The notes under the pieces: generated by a model
Databases searched by the model: none
The model's input: the letters and a program-made list of their open reading frames with translations, nothing else
Told to the model about the DNA's origin: nothing
Shown here: positions 20,501 to 31,832 of the stretch, one piece after another
How positions within the stretch are numbered: the first letter of the stretch is position 1
How the letters are laid out: each line of letters opens with the position of its first letter
DNA from: Amphiduros pacificus
Lineage: Eukaryota > Annelida > Polychaeta > Phyllodocida > Hesionidae
Length of the DNA stretch: 64,000 bases
NCBI GenBank assembly: GCA_949316495.1
Contig: OX439005.1
Span: forward strand, 39,802,682-39,866,681
Reading direction: 5' to 3'
Translations under genes and position numbers: made by a program

Positions 20501-23500
20501 GCATCACTCATCGGCATACTATTTGCTCCAAATTGTAAATGGAGTTTTGATATTTTATAAATAGTTTATGTCTCTCACTTAACTTAAAACAGACTTACTT
20601 TTGGTTTGATCTTATGTATGCTGTTGCAAGATTATTCCAAGCTTCAAAATTCTGCAAGAAAAACATAAATAATATTTATTCATTTTCATCTCATCTACAT
20701 CACCAACACATTTGCACTTTTTGTCAAAAGCCCTTTTTTTTTTTACTTATTTTCAAAAGAAATGAGCTTAAGTTCACTGAATGTACTGACCTCTGAGGTG
20801 AAGAGTACACATCTTCTGAAAGCCGTTGCTGCTATGTCATATTTACTCACTGCCAGACTCGCACAACCATAGGAAAACCACACTCCTACCTACAAACATC
20901 ATACATCATTTGCTCAGAGATTTTATCCAGTTGATCTTGCTATAATCTCATGTGCCTTCAGTTTATATCTATATTTTTCTCATTTTAAATATGAAATCAT
21001 GAAAGACAAAAGACGTGTTTGTTTTTTTTTCAAAAGTGACTTTCCAGTGATGAAATATAAATGACAGGTTTGGATCTATACATATTGTGTGACTTTAGTG
21101 CTGAGACTTCTTATTCACATAACTATAATAACTTGTATAAAATATGACGTCTTGATAGTAAAACATGGCCATGGTATTGTGCAAAATAGTTTTTTTCCGT
21201 CAAAACTCACTTGCAATCCATTCAGTGCTAAAGTCTTTTCAAAACAAGGAAGACACTCCTCAAACTGAAAAAGAAGAGCAAAGTCATTTTATATTTAATA
21301 TGAGTACAAGAAACTTTTTGATAATTTGATTCTCACAATTTAAACATGACCAAACCCCAGATCTTGCCACATTTGGAAATGAAACACCAAACAGAGAAAC
21401 AGCACAACATGACAAAAACATCACCTTCTTGGATCTGATTATGTGTTGATCATGTATTTCTCTATGTGAATGGAATATCCAATAGTATTCAGAATGTGTA
21501 GATGAGATATAGGGTACTAACTCTGCCTTTCTGTAGGTGAAGGTAGCCCAGTGCCTTCTGAGCTCGTGAGAACCTGTGATTTGACAGCTCCCATGACTTG
21601 AGATAAGGCTCTTCTTCTTGCAGGACATCCCCCAGGTGGCACCACAGACTGGGTGTCTCCTTGATGGCCATCTGCTCCCGGATCACCTGCTCTGCCTGCA
21701 AGCACACCTCCATTATACCACAACCCAGCACAAAACTAAGGTCAACTACATGCATCAAGTATAATTATGGCATTATGATTAGCAGTTCACATGCTAATTT
21801 ATACCAAAATGGAAAAAAAATCTAGCAAGGTTTAGAAATTTACATGTTTTTAGTTTTTTATTCACAGACTTTGGTGAATAACACTTTAAAACTAAAAACA
21901 GTGTTAAAGATGTCAGGTATATGGACCAGCACATATTAAAAGAATACCTTATACCTGTATCCACATCAAATCATATTGAAGAACAGAAGTATCTGGGAAA
22001 AACACTTTGTAAAACAATCTTTTCATTTTTTTAAATCACAGATAGTGTGAATGAAGCTGACCTTTCCTCTGCTGCCTAGAGACTGGTGACACATAATCAC
22101 ATCCTCCCACATATGTAGGCTGAGGTACACATCCAGCGCCGCCTTCATTGCTCCGATCTTAGTCAACAGCTGTCCCAACTCTCTCTGAAATACAAGAATG
22201 GCTGCATTACAATCATGATAAAATATCAAAATCAAAATGATATTTCTCTACCATCATATAATCTAACCTGAACTCTATTTGTTAACTGTTCTGTAAAACC
22301 CTAATAAAATATCTGACTGGAACTCCGACATATGATCTTGTGTGAAGTGTAAGTGTTCATTACGCCTGACCTCTAACATCGTATTTATCTCAACTAAACT
22401 CTTAGCTTAGTCTTCCTCTCACCTGATCTCTAAAATAATCTTCTCACCTGAAACATGGTATTCCTATCACCTAAACTCTAAATTAATATTCTTCTCACCT
22501 GAAACATAGTAATCATCTTACCTAATCTTTAATATAGCATTATTCTCAACAGAACTCTGCATTCATTTGTATCCATCTCACCTGATCTTTAACATTGTAT
22601 TCTCATCTTACTGGAACTCTAACATTATTATAATATTCTTCTCACTTGGAAAACTAACATTGCATTCATCTCACCTGTAATTTAAGACAGTTTTAACAAT
22701 CTCACCTTAAGCTGCCATTTTGGTGGGAGTTTGACAGTGTATACACAGTGCAGTCTGTCTGCTGGGTTCTCTGTGGGTCTCTCATGCTGGCTGACCAGTT
22801 CTTCCAGCTGAGCAAGAGTTCTCTCCATGCGCCGCACACTATCACTCTCCCAGTATGTACGCAGCAGCAAGGCGGAGGACACCACTGACCAGTTCTGAGG
22901 CTGACCCAGCACACACTGCAAACATAATATAAATATACACTGGCACTCATTGATTCGTGTAATATATGAAGCAACTTAATAATTTCATCTTAATGATTTC
23001 ATCTGGAGAATTTTAACAATTTCATTTGAGGCATCTTAGTCATTTCTTCTGAGGCATCACTGAATTACCATCAGAAGCATGAGCAGTCCTGAATTTTGTT
23101 GATATATTTCAAAAGAACATGTGGGATCTGCTGTAAACATTTAGCATTTGTATTCCCATCTGATTGCATCTGACTTACCACTGTACTACTTGCTCTCAGA
23201 CTGTTCTTTGCAGTACTGGAACAAAGCAATATTTCAAAAGGGAGGATGCTCTTGAAATTAATTTTGGCAACTTTCTTGTCTTGATGAGAACTGTGACACA
23301 GACTTGTGAAACAATTGATTATAACCCTTTATGGTAGGGTTTTCATGACATTTTCCCAGTAAAAATGGAATTTTTTTAATGGGTGCTAAAGCAAGGGCCA
23401 CAACTACACAGAGCATATGTGTGCCTTAATGTGAATAATGATCTACTTACATCAACAAATGCTAACGACTCCTCGCGAAGAATATCTCCAACACCTTCTC

Positions 23501-26500
23501 TTGTTTTTCTATGTTCATGACTTAAAATAAAGGAACCAGAAAATCTTTCATATATTTCATTTACAGGTAGGTGATTTGTTGGGGGTAATATGTTTATACT
23601 GTGACTGCTATTTGTTATATCTGTGTATATTTTAATGGTGATATATTCATGTTGTTGGTACAGGATAACCTGAAGCTGAATAATTATCTAGGAAAATATA
23701 AATGTGACCCATTACTTGACCTTATTACATGACCCTATTATATGACCTCATTGGGTCATATCTATGGATAACACTTTAAATTTATACTCCATTTTTTACA
23801 CATTTAATTTTACAAGCAAAAAAACAGTACTTACCACATTGCCAGTACCAGAGACTGGTCAATGGCAGACATCTGCACGGCAAATATTTGGTCAGAATCG
23901 GTAAAGTTGATCTGGTTAAGAACTGTGTCATCATCTAAATTCACATCCTGCAAAAAATCAATGTGAATGATTACTATTGTGTCAAAGAAATGTGAACAGG
24001 AAATCACTGCCATTTTATAGTCTTATGTAAATCTAACAATGTATTGATTGCATTGGTCCTTTAATACAAGGAGAGCAGAAATTTACTTTTGGCAAATATG
24101 AAAGTCTTCTTTTGATATCCTCCTCATTTTCCTCTGATACGGCCACAACTGTGCTCTCACCAGATGGCACTGTGGGTTCTCCTTTTCTTTCCACTTGAAG
24201 GACAAGCTGGGAGAGATCTTTTTTCTGGTATCTTGTTCGTTTCCCCTTGGCACCTGTTATTAGAAATGCATGGAACATACAACGTGATCTTTATCTCTTT
24301 TATCAGGCCAGTAAAACAAATTAAAATGATTTATAAACCATCTAACATTGATGGCCTGTACTCAATTGAGCTTGTTTCTTTTTTAATTATATTTAATTTA
24401 CTTTAATGTTCCGCTTGAAAAGCTGCTTAGTATTTTTTTTAAGTACTGTCTAAATTTTGCTCAAATTCTTGTTATTCTCTCATTTAGACTGAAATCTTCA
24501 TGCCTTTCACATGATCAGGAAATTTTGTGATTTTGGAAACTGTTAACAATACGGTACAAATGGTTAAATCAATTAAAATTTTAAAAAAATCATTTCTCTC
24601 TTTGATTGAGGTATCATCACATAAATAATAGATAAATAAATATTTTACCTGTAAGTTCTGCTTTTAGTCCAGACATTTCCTTGGCCAGACTGAAATTCTT
24701 CTGTGCTTCGGCAGGTTCATAGTAGAAATACATGGCATATCCAGCTTCTATGTTAAACTGTATCAATAATGATCTGCAACATACCAAAATAATAGCCTTG
24801 ATTTATTGAGAATTGATAAACTGAAATGAATTCACTACAAGTCTATTGATTTGAACTGGAATTTCCAGAATCTCCAACCATTTGATACTTTGGGGATTCA
24901 TGTCATTGGGAAGGTAAGCTAAGGTCAAACCTTGGAACCAAAAACGAATAGGAGAGAATGTGCACTTACCTGTTCTTTTCATCAGCCATTATTGATTCCA
25001 ATTTTGAAACTGCAAAAACAAAAAAATTACGATCACAAATTTAAATGTCATGCAATAAGTTTCCATTTGTAAAATATGCTGTTTGAGAACAACTTACTCA
25101 AAGTTTATAAATTATGTTTTTTTTATTGCATTATATCATGAATTTAATTTGAATACACATACAATTCACTCTTATTTTTCATGATCTTCCATTCTTCATT
25201 CATTAAAAAACAGAAGAACAGGAAGGCCACTGCAACATCAAATGTACTTAATTATTGTGTAAGGTATACTGCTTTGCAAGAATTTATTTGACAATCCTGG
25301 TGAAATGCTAAAAAACTGTGTGCAGTCCTTTATCATCACCTTTTTTATGCATCTATTTTAATATTGAAAACAAAATTTTGAGATATTTGGTTCACATATA
25401 TAGCTCAGGTTTTCACTTTACACAAATTGCTTCAATAATTTCCTTTACATCATCATCTGATAAAATAGTTCAACAAGTGTTTCTGACATAATAGAGGGCC
25501 CAAGTTTATTGGGACCAACTTTAGGCTGCTCTACTGAGTAGAGTAACGTTGATAGATGTAAAGTTGATAGATTTGAATCCTCCTGGGCAGACAAGACTTG
25601 CATTCCACTAATTCATAAGAATCTAACAGTAAATGGGGTCCGCATGCATACAGACACTCTTAGCAACTAAATATTTTTGGATGGTTTCCATATGCTTTAA
25701 AACAAGGCAAATTGCAAAGGCAATTGGCCATTGGAGGATTCCTGGCAGGAGGTCTTATCAGTGAGCTGTTCAAAGGGAAGTTTCTATCTTATAGAGCTAC
25801 ATGCTTTTGTCTATTGATTCCTGGCAGGAGGTCTTATATCAGTGAGCTGTTCAAAGAGAAGGTTCTATATTATAGAAGTACATACATGTGTCTATTGATT
25901 CCTGGATGGAGGTCTTCAGTGTAGGAGATCTCTCTTCTAACAAAGCCTGGTGAATCCAACAACATCGCATCCACCACCAAGTGCTTGTCTGGAATATACA
26001 ACATTTGTTCTAATCATATCTATAAAGTATCTGAGTTTATATAAGGCTAAATATTAGTCTAGTTATTTGACTTGAATATGAATATATACTTGCTTTGGAA
26101 ACCTACAAATTGGCTACTCATATTGAATCGTTTAAAATCATTTATAGCTGGTACTCTGGTTGAGTGGTGTTAACATACCTGACATGAAGTTAAGTGCAGC
26201 TGGCATTGTTGCAGCAGGATTCTGGCAAGAACAAGTAAGAGTGGATGTGTGGTGAGGTTATAATGTGGCTCTCCATCTACTGTCAGACTATTCTCTATGT
26301 AATCTGATACAGTCTGCTTCTGAAGGTACCAAAAAGACAAAAAAAGACTCAAATATTAAACACATATGCATTAAATGTACAATTGACATTTTTCAGAGAG
26401 GAATTTGACACCATTTCCTTTCTCAATAAAATGATGTGAAGTTTTAGTGCACCTCTAACCATTTGATTAAAAGTCATATGACAAGAATTTTTTTAAGTGG

Positions 26501-29500
26501 TAAATCTTTAGATTTCATACCTCTGAGAAACATCTGACAATTTTTTCTGCAGTCTGATGTTTAGTTTAGCTATAATCTAAGATCTTTGAACCCCCATGGT
26601 AATTAACCTACTCCCTTGACCTAGAACTGGGTCAGCATGCTGCCTACGTCATTGCGCCCCGCATGCATCTCCTGCACACATATTCCTCCTATGTCTGTAC
26701 ATGTATAACAGCTGATGTCCTTTTTTCTACACAAATATCATCCATTGAAAATATGATTAATGGCAAAACTTAAGGCTGTAAAATAGAGACTTGCATTAAC
26801 ATCAGCTTCCCATCCCACAATCCCTACTTTAATTGAAGAAAATAAACAAACATGACTTAACTGGGTATAGTGTCTGAAATATAGCCTGCTCTACTCTTAT
26901 CAGTTTCAAGACACTTATAAGCTAGCCCTAGACATTATGGCATGAAGTTTAAGGGTTTTCAAACTGTAAATGGAACATTGAGATGACACTTTTGAAACAT
27001 CTATGAATTATTTTTAGTTGATATTTCCATATTTTTTTACACTGAAAATTTATTTATTTATTTGTTAACCAATGACCAGTAACAATATAAATTGGTTGAA
27101 TATTATTCATATTCAGAAATGATAAGCTAAACTTCGTTTGAAAAAAAATGTTTTGAAAGCATTCGACACATATTACTAGATCTGTTTCATTGCTGGAAAT
27201 TATTTTGAGGTCTGGTTATATATTATTTATGCACTGCAGTTGTATTTCAATGGCCATTTGAAATGTTTAGTTTGGTATTTTTTTAATGTCTGTCATTTCG
27301 TGTCAGTGGGTACCCAACTAAATCATATATCAGTATTTATATACAAATAGACAAAGGAATTTTGAATAAAAATAGAAATTCTGTAAAAATGATACTAAAC
27401 TTTGAGATTTCAACATTTCTTTCTCAACAAGGAAATGACTTTGACCATAACATTATGATAAAGAATAGTTCAGTCAGTCCGTTGTACGATCTGAATAATC
27501 TCAAGAGGCAGATGTAAGTTTGCCAAACTCAACTGGGAGGCTGGCTGTATTCCTGTCTTCCCCATCACTACAGGCAGAATCCAAGTGACTACGATGTGAA
27601 ACATGATCTGACCTACTATCCACATGTGCTAATTAGGCCACCAGTGGGTTCAAAGATGTTATCAACACTCATGTTATTACTTATAAATTACAATCCCTCA
27701 AGACTTTCACTGGCTTGGAGTGGTTTGTTTTGAACATGAAGGGCGAACATGCGTCACTTCCGGCAAAATCTCAGCAGCCCTGATTTGACCCACATAAAAA
27801 GGGGCGTGTCCAGAAAATCACTTTGATCCACTATAATTCTGTACTCCATTTATAAAAATGTGTAAAACATGTTGAAATGCAATGTCCATGTATTGTAATA
27901 TATTATGAAACAATATAAACATTTTCACAATTTTCTTGTCATGTGACTTTTAATACTTGGACTCTGAAATGCTACAGACAAAAGATGATACTGCGATTCT
28001 GTAGAAACCACAAGGCCTGACAGTGTGCTAATATCAAGCCCTGCTGTGTTGAGTGAACTGTTACCTTATCTGTTTGTTGCAGAGACTCTGGCAGGAGGTT
28101 TGTTGGGTCCATGGAGCTGGGAGGTCCAACCCAGTTATTCTGTACAAACAGCTGGAGACTTGCAATGCCAACGCATAACACAGACAGGGACCTACAATCA
28201 TATATTTTAAATTTATATAGTTTCAACTAATATTTGATAAACATATAAATTGATATTTTCATTTGAATCCAGAATAAACTCATTCTCACTGTTTTTACAT
28301 TTTAGTCAAATTTAAGTTTTTTCCATGCAATTATTCTTAATATATACATGTACATGTCTACCAGACAATTTGATAAATAAATGGATTGCAACTATTTAAA
28401 TTATCATACATATATGACTTAAGACCAGACGAATCCACATTGACATTCTTACCTAGCTGAGTTGTCACCTTCAGGTCCATTGCTGATGTAGGTGGCGACA
28501 CTGTCTTGTATGGTGACAGGGAGTTCCTCAGTGCCTGCTAAGTTGGTGGCTAAGATGCTCTGCCCAGCCTCACTTCTCAACACGTCCTCATATTTTCCAT
28601 TAAGAAGTAGTTTTACCAAGGCCACCGCAGCATCATAATCTGAGAAAAACCAAGCAGAAGAATAAATTATAACTTTGCTTGTTTATTAAAATTTGCTATT
28701 TAATAAATTTTTTTTATTATGATGCACATTATAATTAAATATGAATTAAGTTAATAATAAGCAGTGAGAATATGCACTGAAGTAAAATATGGATCAATTT
28801 ATCTGCCTGTAAAATACAGTGGTTGCCTCATCAGGTCATATGACATTTCCCCCACTCTATTACTATGATAAGTACTGTCTTTTGAACTCTTCTAGATGCC
28901 AACTTGAAAAGACTTTCTGGTCCACTGAGCCAATGGGTTCAGAATAGTGGCAAAATCTGACTGCAGAGCCAGATGCTACTTGATGATATTACATATTTGA
29001 TCAAAAACATCATGAAGTTACTAGATTTCATCGCAAATAGCTAAATATTGCAACATGTTTTTTTTTTACTGTTTAGGCTAAATCATATTAGATAGAAGCC
29101 TATCACCAGGACTAAATGCCAAACACTTTCCAATGAGTGATTTGGGATCTTCTTTTTTACATTGTCACATTATCTTTCCTCTCAGCTTGCAGATTAACTT
29201 TTCATAATATCCATCCATACATGTATACATATTAAAATACAGTGCTTTGTGTAAAATACCATCTTGAGGAATAAATACAACCCATAATTTAACCATGTCA
29301 GACAGAGTTTGGGAGACTGGGATAATTCAAGGCATCAACCAAGCTTTGGCACAAAGTTATCTCTTATCAGGTGTTCCAAAAACTTGTCATCTCTAGCCAT
29401 GCTAGCCTTTGTATACATATCAGCTACCAGTTTCCGCCGACGAAGACCCTGACTGTCCACAGCTACATGGGTCCTTTCCAGCTTAACTGCTGTAATTGGC

Positions 29501-31419
29501 GGTAATTGGCAATGATAAAAAACTGGTCAGGCAAGAGTACCTGGTCAAAATAACTGCAATACGAAGTGGACCGCGCTACTGAACTGCCATATTAGACCCA
29601 GGGCTTGACATGCGCACTGGCCCGGTGGCCCGGGGCCACCAGATCCTCTGTTTGGGCCAGTGAATGCTCTGTTGTAGTGGCCCAGTTGGGCAACCATGTT
29701 TTTGATCTTTTAGTGGCCCAAACTATCTTGATTTTATTATTCTAATCCTGGATAGATATCATATCATGATAGACATTTGATTGGGACAAGTAACCCCCAC
29801 TCAGATATTAGTCACAAAACAGCCTTATATACAATGCTTTTTATTATATCACACATCCTATTATGCTTAGAAACTTCGGGCCACCATTTTTCATGCTCTG
29901 GTGGCCCAACTGATGGCCCAACTGGGTGATGAGTACATGTCACTGTCAGCATACTGCTAACCTGTCATTAGACTGTTGGCATCTGCAAAATAATATAAAT
30001 AAATAAGTAAATAGATAAATAAATAATATTACAAAAAATGGCTTTGAAAAACTGATCTATATCATTTAAGTCTGATGGTTAATACTTTGTGCTCTGCACA
30101 ACTCATCTTCCAAGGTTTTGTATGATTTAACATTGAAATAAAAAATAACTTACCTCACTGTGTATGACCACTGACAATGGTCCTCTCTTTGAACCTCCAT
30201 TTCGTCTTTGTACTGATAATTTCCCTCATACATCAATGCTAGACATGTTCACTTTATGTTATCAATGAATATTCATGTTGTTGTGAGGTAAATATGACTG
30301 TATATATTTCATAAAACATGCAAACTTTGAAAGATTACTGCAAACTGAGTTGTTTTGATTCCTGGCATCTGGAGCACTGAGACTCTCATTGTACAGTAAC
30401 TAGGTCAGACATTTACAATTGTATACATTTTCAAGGGGCCGGGTTAGAGTCAAATCCCAAATATGGAGATAGCCCTTTTGCAACAGATGGCAGCATGAAG
30501 TTTTCAAAGCAAAATCGCCAACAGGGGTGTGCATTCATTTCATAAAATGAATTTTTATACAATTAACAAGAAAAAATGCTTTCAAATGGTAGGTTGTTGC
30601 AAGAAATATGACTTTCCAATCCTTGTTAGAATCAGGCTCGAACTATTTACAGCAAAATTATTAATGAAAATAATTAAAATAAATCTTACAACAACCCACC
30701 CCTGTAAAGACACAAGACTGTAGTTTTCACTGCACTTGGAATGAGGTCAATCAGAGCAATAGCTTTTTGGCGATTTAGAAAGGAAGAGAACAGGGTTGAG
30801 ACTGGCCTGGGTACCACGGGCAGCAAGATGGAGGCATAAATGGGCAAATTTGTCAAACTTTAATGCCCCATATCTTTGGAGAAAAAAATGTAAGCATTAT
30901 AATTTCTTCACAGACATCTCAGAACATGTCTTGTTGTCAATACCAGCAAATTTGAAAACATTTGAACAAAGTTTGAATCACCTGTGAGAGATTACATACA
31001 ACCCAATTTCCACTAAATTTAAGCTGGGGAGTCAGTGTCTCACGAGCGGGCAGCAGCCTGTGGGCCCTCCTACTTCGGGTTTTAGATATGAGGAGGGAAT
31101 ATAAAGATGATCATGATTACATCAATCCTGAGAGCAATATTTATTGCTATCAGATTAAACATGTCAAGTGAATCTGGTGGGCATGCTCCCACTTGGGTTC
31201 TTTGAAGTTTTGTGTGAAGTGAAGTATCAATCACTAGAAGTTAGCAGAACATCTGTTCCCCGTTTCAAAGCGTTTGGATTCATCTGGAACATCACTTCAC
31301 TAATCAACTAATACATAAAAAGTAAACTCACCGATTCCTGCCACATCGAAGGACTCTAACCGCTCCAAGGAGTTGTCCAAAATCGCAAATTCTAGGGGAA
31401 GGGTGGTCCGAGTAGCCAT
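17594..31419 (-). CDS. TTC27: TTC27, tetratricopeptide repeat protein 27 (complete, 22 exons)
   Basis: Exons, 5' to 3': 31419-31332, 28639-28453, 28191-28065, 26319-26179, 25988-25886, 25009-24970, 24773-24649, 24253-24087, 23947-23835, 23520-23451, 22915-22706, 22184-22062, 21695-21522, 21264-21211, 20889-20791, 20651-20599, 20369-20291, 19920-19834, 19478-19278, 18724-18613, 18022-17922, 17707-17594. All joins keep phase and give 855 aa (human TTC27 is about 843). Family-matching segments include ASLQLFVQNNWVGPP, TGAKGKRTRYQKKDL, KETPSLWCHLGDVL, EAWNNLATAYIRSN and TDAEIWRLYAKLL. The TPR array runs through about residues 460-690. Known family context: a conserved eukaryotic TPR scaffold (yeast Emw1), reported with U5 snRNP/R2TP-HSP90 assembly; no enzyme activity is expected. 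The start MATRTTLPLEF is the only ATG upstream of the first good donor in frame. It faces DRC7 head to head. Exons 5 and 11 are followed by tandem duplications of their donor regions. Confidence 0.95.
22360..22680 (-). repeat. Degenerate tandem array in TTC27 intron 11 carrying donor-like motifs
   Basis: Immediately downstream of exon 11, units of roughly 35-40 bp repeat, each with TCTCACCTG on the plus strand (CAGGTGAGA on the coding strand), which resembles a strong 5' splice site. The true donor of exon 11 is AAG|GTGAGATT. The copies are diverged, so the array is old or was never homogenised. Confidence 0.6.
25735..25916 (-). repeat. Tandem duplication of the 3' end of TTC27 exon 5 with its splice donor
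   Basis: The segment ATTGATTCCTGGATGGAGGTC (exon 5 end, plus strand) is repeated at about 25817 and 25736 as ATTCCTGGCAGGAGGTCTTA, with the donor-side sequence and following intron (GAGCTGTTCAAAG). The period is about 85-90 bp, with a little over two copies. The functional donor is ACAT|GTATGT at 25885/25886; the next copy has lost the GT of GTATGT. Confidence 0.75.
26440..27945. repeat. Possible inverted-repeat element in TTC27 intron 3
   Basis: ATTAAAAGTCATATGACAAG near 26465 is the reverse complement, with one mismatch, of a segment near 27940 (CTTGTCATGTGACTTTTAAT). The outer flanks match less well. The arms are about 1.5 kb apart, as in a non-autonomous DNA transposon. Ends and target duplication were not resolved. 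Confidence 0.4.
29600..29930 (+). repeat. Dispersed repeat family A, copy in TTC27 intron 1
   Basis: About 330 bp matching the copy at 53131-53466, including GGCCCGGTGGCCCGGGGCC near the start and TGCTCTGGTGGCCCAACTG near the end. The CTTGACA that opens it resembles the complement of the far end of the 53131 copy. It is non-coding as far as can be seen. Confidence 0.8.
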
Positions 31420-31832
31420 GACTTGCTAAAGCTCACGTAAATTTCGCAAAATAAATAAACCTCATACACGTGCAGATTTTCTTTGCCAGGAGGCAGACAT
31501 GTTGAACTAGCAAGGTCAAGGCCGGATCTGAGATGAACTTCCGCTGAAAGAAATTGTTTTATATTAATGCGCATCTCTTAAAACAGTATCTTGAGGCTCT
31601 ATGTTTTGGTTTTATGGTAATTTTATTGCCAGTTTGAATTACATCTTAACTATAGAAAAAATGTAGTTTATGAAATATATAATTTGATTCGGTGGTGTTA
31701 AACTTAGAACTATATTTTGTTGTTGCTAAGGTGCGCTTTCATACAAAGCATCGTCTCGGGAGTTATCCGTCTGCTACCAAATTGGGTTTGTTTTTGAAAG
31801 ATTGGACAACATTTCTTGCTTTGTTTTTAAAA
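31420..31832. promoter_or_regulatory. Bidirectional promoter region of TTC27 and DRC7
   Basis: Only 413 bp separate the two divergent start codons, so both 5' UTRs and core promoters must lie here or overlap. No TATA box at a convincing position is visible. The arrangement is inferred from gene order. Confidence 0.6.

Noticed and set aside
31692-31832. Upstream in-frame ATG of DRC7
   Set aside because: The added 47 residues have no family similarity, and the ATG at 31833 begins the acidic N-terminal tail.
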